A stretch of 7,818 nucleotides of DNA from Candidatus Cibiobacter qucibialis (lineage in GTDB: Bacteria; Bacillota; Clostridia; Oscillospirales; Ruminococcaceae): NCBI GenBank assembly GCA_004000625.1, contig SAUS01000095.1, positions 1-7,818 of the forward strand, written 5' to 3'. This document shows positions 5,196-7,818 of this stretch, in pieces; the first letter of the stretch is position 1; every line of letters begins with the position of its first letter. Under the pieces are notes generated by a model that searched no databases, was not told the DNA's origin, and worked only from the letters and a program-made list of their open reading frames with translations. Made by a program: the position numbers and the translations under genes.

Positions 5196-6365
5196 TTACA
5201 GGTTCTTAACTGCCGCGATCACGCGTTCGCAGTCTTGTTCGGTCAGGTTGGTGGAGCAGGGCAGGTTGACGATGTACTTGCGGTAGTCCTGGGCTTTTTC
5301 CAGGGCGTACGCTTCGTTTTTGGGGTAGTCGGCCTGCTCGTTGATCAGGGCCCATACCGGGCGGGTCTGGACGCCCTGCTCCTGCAGTTTGGCAATCACG
5401 GTATCGCGGTCAAGGCCGGAATCTTTCAGGTACAGGCTGTAGAACCAGTGGTTGGAGCGCACGCCGTCAGATTCCTCTTTGAACGGCAGAATACGAAGGC
5501 CGTGTACGCCGTCCAGAGCAGCTTTGTACTGGTCGTAGCGGGCTTTCTTGGTCTCCACAAAGCCCTCCAGCCTTTCCAGCTGGGCAAGGCCCAGGCAGGC
5601 CTGCACGTTGGTCATGCGGTAGTTGTAGCCGACTTCATCATGCAGAAATTGCAGCATATCGGCCTTGGCCTGGGTGGAAAGGTGCTTGGCGTGCTCGGCC
5701 CAATCGGCGTGGTTGGAAACCACAAAACCGCCTGCGCCGGTGGTCATGATCTTGTTGCCGTTAAAGCTGTAGCAGCCGATATCGCCCATGGTGCCGGCGG
5801 CCTTGCCAGCCAGCGGGCCTGCGGTGTAGCGGGTGCCAAGCGCTTCGGTGGCGTCCTCAATCAAAACCAGCTTGTAGCGGCGGGCAATGTCCAGCAGGCG
5901 GGGCATATCGGCCATATTGCCAAACACATGCACCACGCCCAGCGCGCGCACGCGGGCACCGGTTTTGTTATTGTACAGCCCGTCCTCTTTCAGGGTGCAG
6001 TGGTTGGCACAAAAATCCTCCACGGCGTCCGGGTCAATGCAAAGGGTATCGTTGCAGCCGATGAAGATTGGTTCCGCGCCCACATAGCGGGTCAGCGGGT
6101 TGACAGCGGCAATAAAGGTCAGGGTGGGCACAATCACCTCATCCCCGCGGCGGATGCCCGCCGCCATTGCGGCCAGGTGCAGCGAGGAGGTGCCGCTGTT
6201 GGCGGCAACAGCGCGCGGCATGCCTACATAAGCAGCCAGTGCTTCCTCAAATTCGCCAACTTTGGCACCGCTGGTGGAAACCCAGCCGGAAGTAATAGCC
6301 TCGGCAGCGTAAGCTGCTTCTTTTTCGCCGAAGTTCGGCACGGAAAGCGGGATAAAACCAGACAT
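5196..6365 (-). CDS. legC: LegC-family PLP-dependent sugar aminotransferase (DegT/DnrJ/EryC1)
   Basis: This 389-residue cytoplasmic enzyme is expected to aminate C4 of a nucleotide-linked 4-keto-6-deoxy-N-acetylhexosamine, using an amino acid donor and pyridoxal phosphate. The motifs are of the aspartate-aminotransferase fold: TSGWVS at 25-30, NSGTSSLHLA at 56-65 (cofactor phosphate binding), EDATEALG at 170-177 with Asp171 near the cofactor ring nitrogen, and YSFNGNKIMTTGAGG at 199-213 with Lys205 as the Schiff-base lysine. An in-frame ATG at 6431 would add 22 residues not typical of the family. The start at 6365 is preferred because the protein then opens MSGFIPLSVPNFG as relatives do, and GGGGG lies nine bases upstream. 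It is the first gene of the minus-strand run, just after a good promoter. Its 4,6-dehydratase partner (LegB) is not in the window. A PseC- or PglE-like substrate cannot be excluded. Confidence 0.93.
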   Translation of the reverse strand: MSGFIPLSVPNFGEKEAAYAAEAITSGWVSTSGAKVGEFEEALAAYVGMPRAVAANSGTSSLHLAAMAAGIRRGDEVIVPTLTFIAAVNPLTRYVGAEPIFIGCNDTLCIDPDAVEDFCANHCTLKEDGLYNNKTGARVRALGVVHVFGNMADMPRLLDIARRYKLVLIEDATEALGTRYTAGPLAGKAAGTMGDIGCYSFNGNKIMTTGAGGFVVSNHADWAEHAKHLSTQAKADMLQFLHDEVGYNYRMTNVQACLGLAQLERLEGFVETKKARYDQYKAALDGVHGLRILPFKEESDGVRSNHWFYSLYLKDSGLDRDTVIAKLQEQGVQTRPVWALINEQADYPKNEAYALEKAQDYRKYIVNLPCSTNLTEQDCERVIAAVKNL

Positions 6366-6397
6366 TTGCAAAATCCCCCGATCAAATTTATAGGTGG

Positions 6398-6431
6398 GTG
6401 TGCCCGACAGAAGAATGGCCAAAGGGCACAC
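6398..6431 (-). promoter_or_regulatory. Hairpin in the legC 5' leader
   Basis: GTGTGCCC (6398-6405) and GGGCACAC (6424-6431) are perfect 8-base complements around an 18-base loop, placed between the predicted legC transcription start (near 6453) and its ribosome site (near 6375-6379). A short in-frame upstream start codon (6431) lies at its base. It could affect leader stability or translation; no riboswitch class is recognised. Confidence 0.4.
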
Positions 6432-6459
6432 AAGGTAAAAACAAAATATATTCTTTTAT

Positions 6460-6488
6460 ATTATACGCTATTCTATCTCTTACGGCAA
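6460..6488 (-). promoter_or_regulatory. Sigma-70/SigA-type promoter for the legC operon
   Basis: On the minus strand, TTGCCG (6488-6483) is separated by 17 bases from a perfect TATAAT (6465-6460). This predicts transcription starting near 6453 and a leader of about 88 bases before the legC start at 6365. It is the only clear promoter I see for the minus-strand genes. Confidence 0.75.
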
Positions 6489-6499
6489 GAAAAACTTGC
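6485..6499. promoter_or_regulatory. Dyad shared by the two divergent -35 boxes, possible operator
   Basis: GCAAG-AAAAA-CTTGC is a perfect dyad whose arms overlap the -35 boxes of the legC and azlC promoters. A regulator bound here could affect both directions. The symmetry may also be a simple by-product of two similar -35 boxes placed back to back. Confidence 0.4.
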
Positions 6500-6524
6500 T
6501 GCGGTCAGGGGGCGGTGCTATAAT
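6496..6524 (+). promoter_or_regulatory. Sigma-70/SigA-type promoter for azlCD
   Basis: TTGCTG (6496-6501), a 17-base spacer and a perfect TATAAT (6519-6524) precede azlC by about 50 bases. The predicted start near 6531 gives a short leader of about 44 bases. Its -35 box lies 7 bases from that of the opposing legC promoter. Confidence 0.8.
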
Positions 6525-6574
6525 AAACCATATTTCGCGCAATCAACCAGATCAGTAGAAAAAGAGGAGGGAAT

Positions 6575-7294
6575 ATGACCAAAAAAGAGGAGTGGCTGGC
6601 CGGGACCCGCAGCGCGGTGCCCATTATGCTGGGGTATGTGCCGGTGGGCATTGCCTATGGCGTAATGGCGCGCCAGGCGGGCCTGAACACCTGGCAGACG
6701 GTGCTGATGTCCTTGACCGTATACGGCGGTGCCAGCGAGATGATGGCTGCTGGTATGGTGGCGCAGGGCGCTGCTGTGCTGACCATTGTGCTGACAACAT
6801 TTATCCTGAACCTGCGGCATATCATCATGAGCACCTGCGTGTTCAACCAGATGCAGGGTGGCAGGTTGCCGGTGCGTATGCTGGCCGCTTTTGGCGTTAC
6901 GGACGAAACCTTTGCCGTGTACACCACCACGGCCAACGCCCCGCGCACGCCGCGGTACTTTTTCTCCATGGCGCTCTGCTCCTATCTTTCCTGGGCGCTG
7001 GGCAGCTGGCTGGGGGCCATTGCAACCGGGCTGCTGCCGCCGCTGATCACCGCGGCACTGGGCATTTCGCTGTATGCTATGTTCATTGGCCTGCTGATGC
7101 CCGGCCTGCACGGCAACGGCCGCCTGGCCGCGCTGGTTGTGCTGACGGCGCTCTGCAACACTGTGCTGTGCAACGTGGTGCAGCTGGATTCCGGCTGGTC
7201 GATGATCCTTTCCACGCTGGGATGCGCGGCGCTGGGGTCATTTTTTGTAACGCCCAATGCGGCAGGTGAGGAGAACAGCCATGCAGAACCGTGA
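6575..7294 (+). CDS. azlC: AzlC-family branched-chain amino acid exporter, large subunit
   Basis: This 239-residue inner-membrane permease, with the small AzlD subunit, exports branched-chain amino acids or analogues. Family marks are VPVGIAYGV at 22-30, YGGASE at 50-55, LNLRH at 78-82 and TDE at 109-111. Hydrophobic segments suitable for membrane spans lie at about 12-32, 42-62, 65-85, 130-152, 155-177, 184-203 and 207-225. GAGGAGG four bases before ATG gives a strong ribosome site. azlC overlaps azlD by 14 bases, the usual paired arrangement. The locus is divergent from the nonulosonate genes and shares their promoter region. No AsnC/Lrp regulator gene, often found beside azlCD, is present in the window. 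The exact substrate is not shown by sequence. Confidence 0.93.
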   Translation: MTKKEEWLAGTRSAVPIMLGYVPVGIAYGVMARQAGLNTWQTVLMSLTVYGGASEMMAAGMVAQGAAVLTIVLTTFILNLRHIIMSTCVFNQMQGGRLPVRMLAAFGVTDETFAVYTTTANAPRTPRYFFSMALCSYLSWALGSWLGAIATGLLPPLITAALGISLYAMFIGLLMPGLHGNGRLAALVVLTALCNTVLCNVVQLDSGWSMILSTLGCAALGSFFVTPNAAGEENSHAEP

Positions 7295-7628
7295 TATCTA
7301 CCTGATGATTTTGGGTATGACTCTGGTGACCTACCTGCCCCGTGTGCTGCCCGCCTTTTTGATGGGCCGCATCAGGCTGAGCGCGCGGATCGAACACTTT
7401 TTGCAGCTGATCCCCTATACCGCCATGACGGCGCTGGTGTTTCCCGGTGTGTTTAGCGTGGATGCCAACCCGGTGCTGGGGGTTGTGGGGGCTGCCGTGG
7501 CAGGTGGTCTGGCATGGAAAAAGTGTCCCATCATTGTGTGTGTGCTGGCCGCCGTTGCGGTGGAAGCCGTGATGCTGCTGGTGCAGGGCAGCGGGATGCT
7601 TTGGAGTGTGGTTGTGGTCGCGGGATGA
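7281..7628 (+). CDS. azlD: AzlD-family branched-chain amino acid exporter, small subunit
   Basis: This 115-residue membrane protein has about four hydrophobic spans (near 5-23, 40-57, 63-80 and 84-103). The family pattern TYLPRVLPAFLMGR sits at 17-30, and LIPYTAMTALVFPGVF at 43-58. An earlier in-frame ATG at 7257 would add eight charged residues and deepen the overlap with azlC. The start at 7281 is preferred because GAGGAG lies seven bases upstream and the product length is typical. Translation is probably coupled to azlC through the 14-base overlap. It is likely to form a heteromeric exporter with AzlC. Confidence 0.92.
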   Translation: MQNRDIYLMILGMTLVTYLPRVLPAFLMGRIRLSARIEHFLQLIPYTAMTALVFPGVFSVDANPVLGVVGAAVAGGLAWKKCPIIVCVLAAVAVEAVMLLVQGSGMLWSVVVVAG

Positions 7629-7645
7629 GGGGAAAAAATAAGGCA

Positions 7646-7666
7646 GTCGGCCCGGTGCAGGGCGAC
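7646..7666 (+). terminator. Weak hairpin after azlD, doubtful terminator
   Basis: GTCG-g-CCC can pair with GGG-CGAC around a six-base loop, with one bulged base, 18 bases after the azlD stop codon. No thymine run follows, so intrinsic termination is uncertain. Nothing else recognisable occurs between azlD and the repeat at 7715. Confidence 0.25.
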
Positions 7667-7714
7667 CAGTTATTGCACACAATTTCTCCCAAGTATTAAA
7701 TAATAAAGAATAAA

Positions 7715-7818
7715 GGCAACACCGCACAATTCCCGCCTGACGGCTTAAGCACCGCTCCGGCGGCTGCGGCACGGCATCTGCGTTGCCAAAATGCTCGATA
7801 ATGTCGGGTTGCGGTACC
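7715..7818 (-). mobile_element. Family 1 MITE-like element, copy cut by the window end
   Basis: These 104 bases equal the reverse complement of 2488-2591 with one difference by eye (GGCAACACC instead of GGCAATACC in the terminal repeat). The left flank is AT-rich (AAAGAATAAA). The remainder, about 180 bases if full length, lies outside the window. The orientation is the same as the 1-50 fragment, so the two edge copies are direct repeats around the whole region. Confidence 0.88.

Noticed and set aside
6366..6431. 22-residue N-terminal extension of LegC from the ATG at 6431
   Set aside because: The extension does not resemble the family, has no ribosome site, and the ATG at 6365 has GGGGG nine bases upstream with a canonical family N-terminus.
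5235..6578. 447-codon plus-strand open frame opposite legC
   Set aside because: It is antisense to an intact, motif-rich aminotransferase, has a low-complexity Gly/Ala/Val/His composition typical of GC-rich shadow frames, and runs into the divergent promoter region.
7257..7280. Upstream ATG start for azlD
   Set aside because: It adds a charged eight-residue extension inside azlC, while the ATG at 7281 has a better-placed GAGGAG.
7514..7699. 61-codon plus-strand open frame overlapping the azlD end
   Set aside because: It is a frame-shifted shadow of azlD with no ribosome site and no motif.

Overview
The window looks like a chromosomal piece of a moderately GC-rich Gram-positive gut Clostridium relative. 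Faecalibacterium or a close Oscillospiraceae/Ruminococcaceae neighbour (Gemmiger, Subdoligranulum) is my best guess. This rests on codon use, AGGAGG-type ribosome sites, and dispersed intergenic repeats of a kind I associate with those genomes. The assignment is inference; no rRNA or tRNA is present to confirm it.

Layout. A divergent promoter region at about 6440-6570 splits the window. To its left, five minus-strand genes are read from right to left: a LegC-type aminotransferase (6365->5196), a CBS-domain plus sugar nucleotidyltransferase of the PtmE type (about 5028->3982), a NeuB/LegI-type nonulosonate synthase (3831->2836), a NeuC/LegG-type hydrolysing 2-epimerase (2277->1087) and a Gfo/Idh/MocA oxidoreductase (1090->122, overlapping neuC by 4 bases). 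Together they form a large part of a nine-carbon sugar (nonulosonic acid, most likely legionaminic acid) pathway. PtmE would make the GDP-amino sugar, LegC would aminate C4 of the 4-keto-6-deoxy intermediate, LegG would hydrolyse and epimerise, and LegI would condense the product with phosphoenolpyruvate. The 4,6-dehydratase (LegB), N-acetyltransferase (LegH), CMP-sugar synthetase (LegF) and any transferase are not in the window. To the right, azlC and azlD (6575-7628, plus strand) encode a two-part branched-chain amino acid exporter, probably functionally unrelated.

The unusual part is between the genes. Two repeat families fill nearly all the intergenic space of the sugar locus. Family 1 is a 284-bp MITE-like element with 19-bp terminal inverted repeats (17/19 matching) and no credible gene. 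One full copy lies at 2308-2591, and cut-off copies sit at both window edges (1-50 and 7715-7818), in the same orientation as each other and opposite to the full copy. Family 2 is a palindromic element of about 136-144 bp whose long arms are built from imperfect 7-base units (GTTAGGA / AACTCCT) around a conserved GC-rich hairpin. Full copies occupy the legC-ptmE and ptmE-neuB junctions, reaching from the stop codon of one gene to the Shine-Dalgarno site of the next. Half copies abut the two family 1 copies that flank the neuC-oxidoreductase pair. In several places the repeats touch gene signals: the ptmE stop codon, the ptmE start region and the neuC ribosome site.

The gap at 2592-2835 carries further hairpins and a perfect 20-bp palindrome but no gene. 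The gap at 7629-7714 holds only a weak hairpin.
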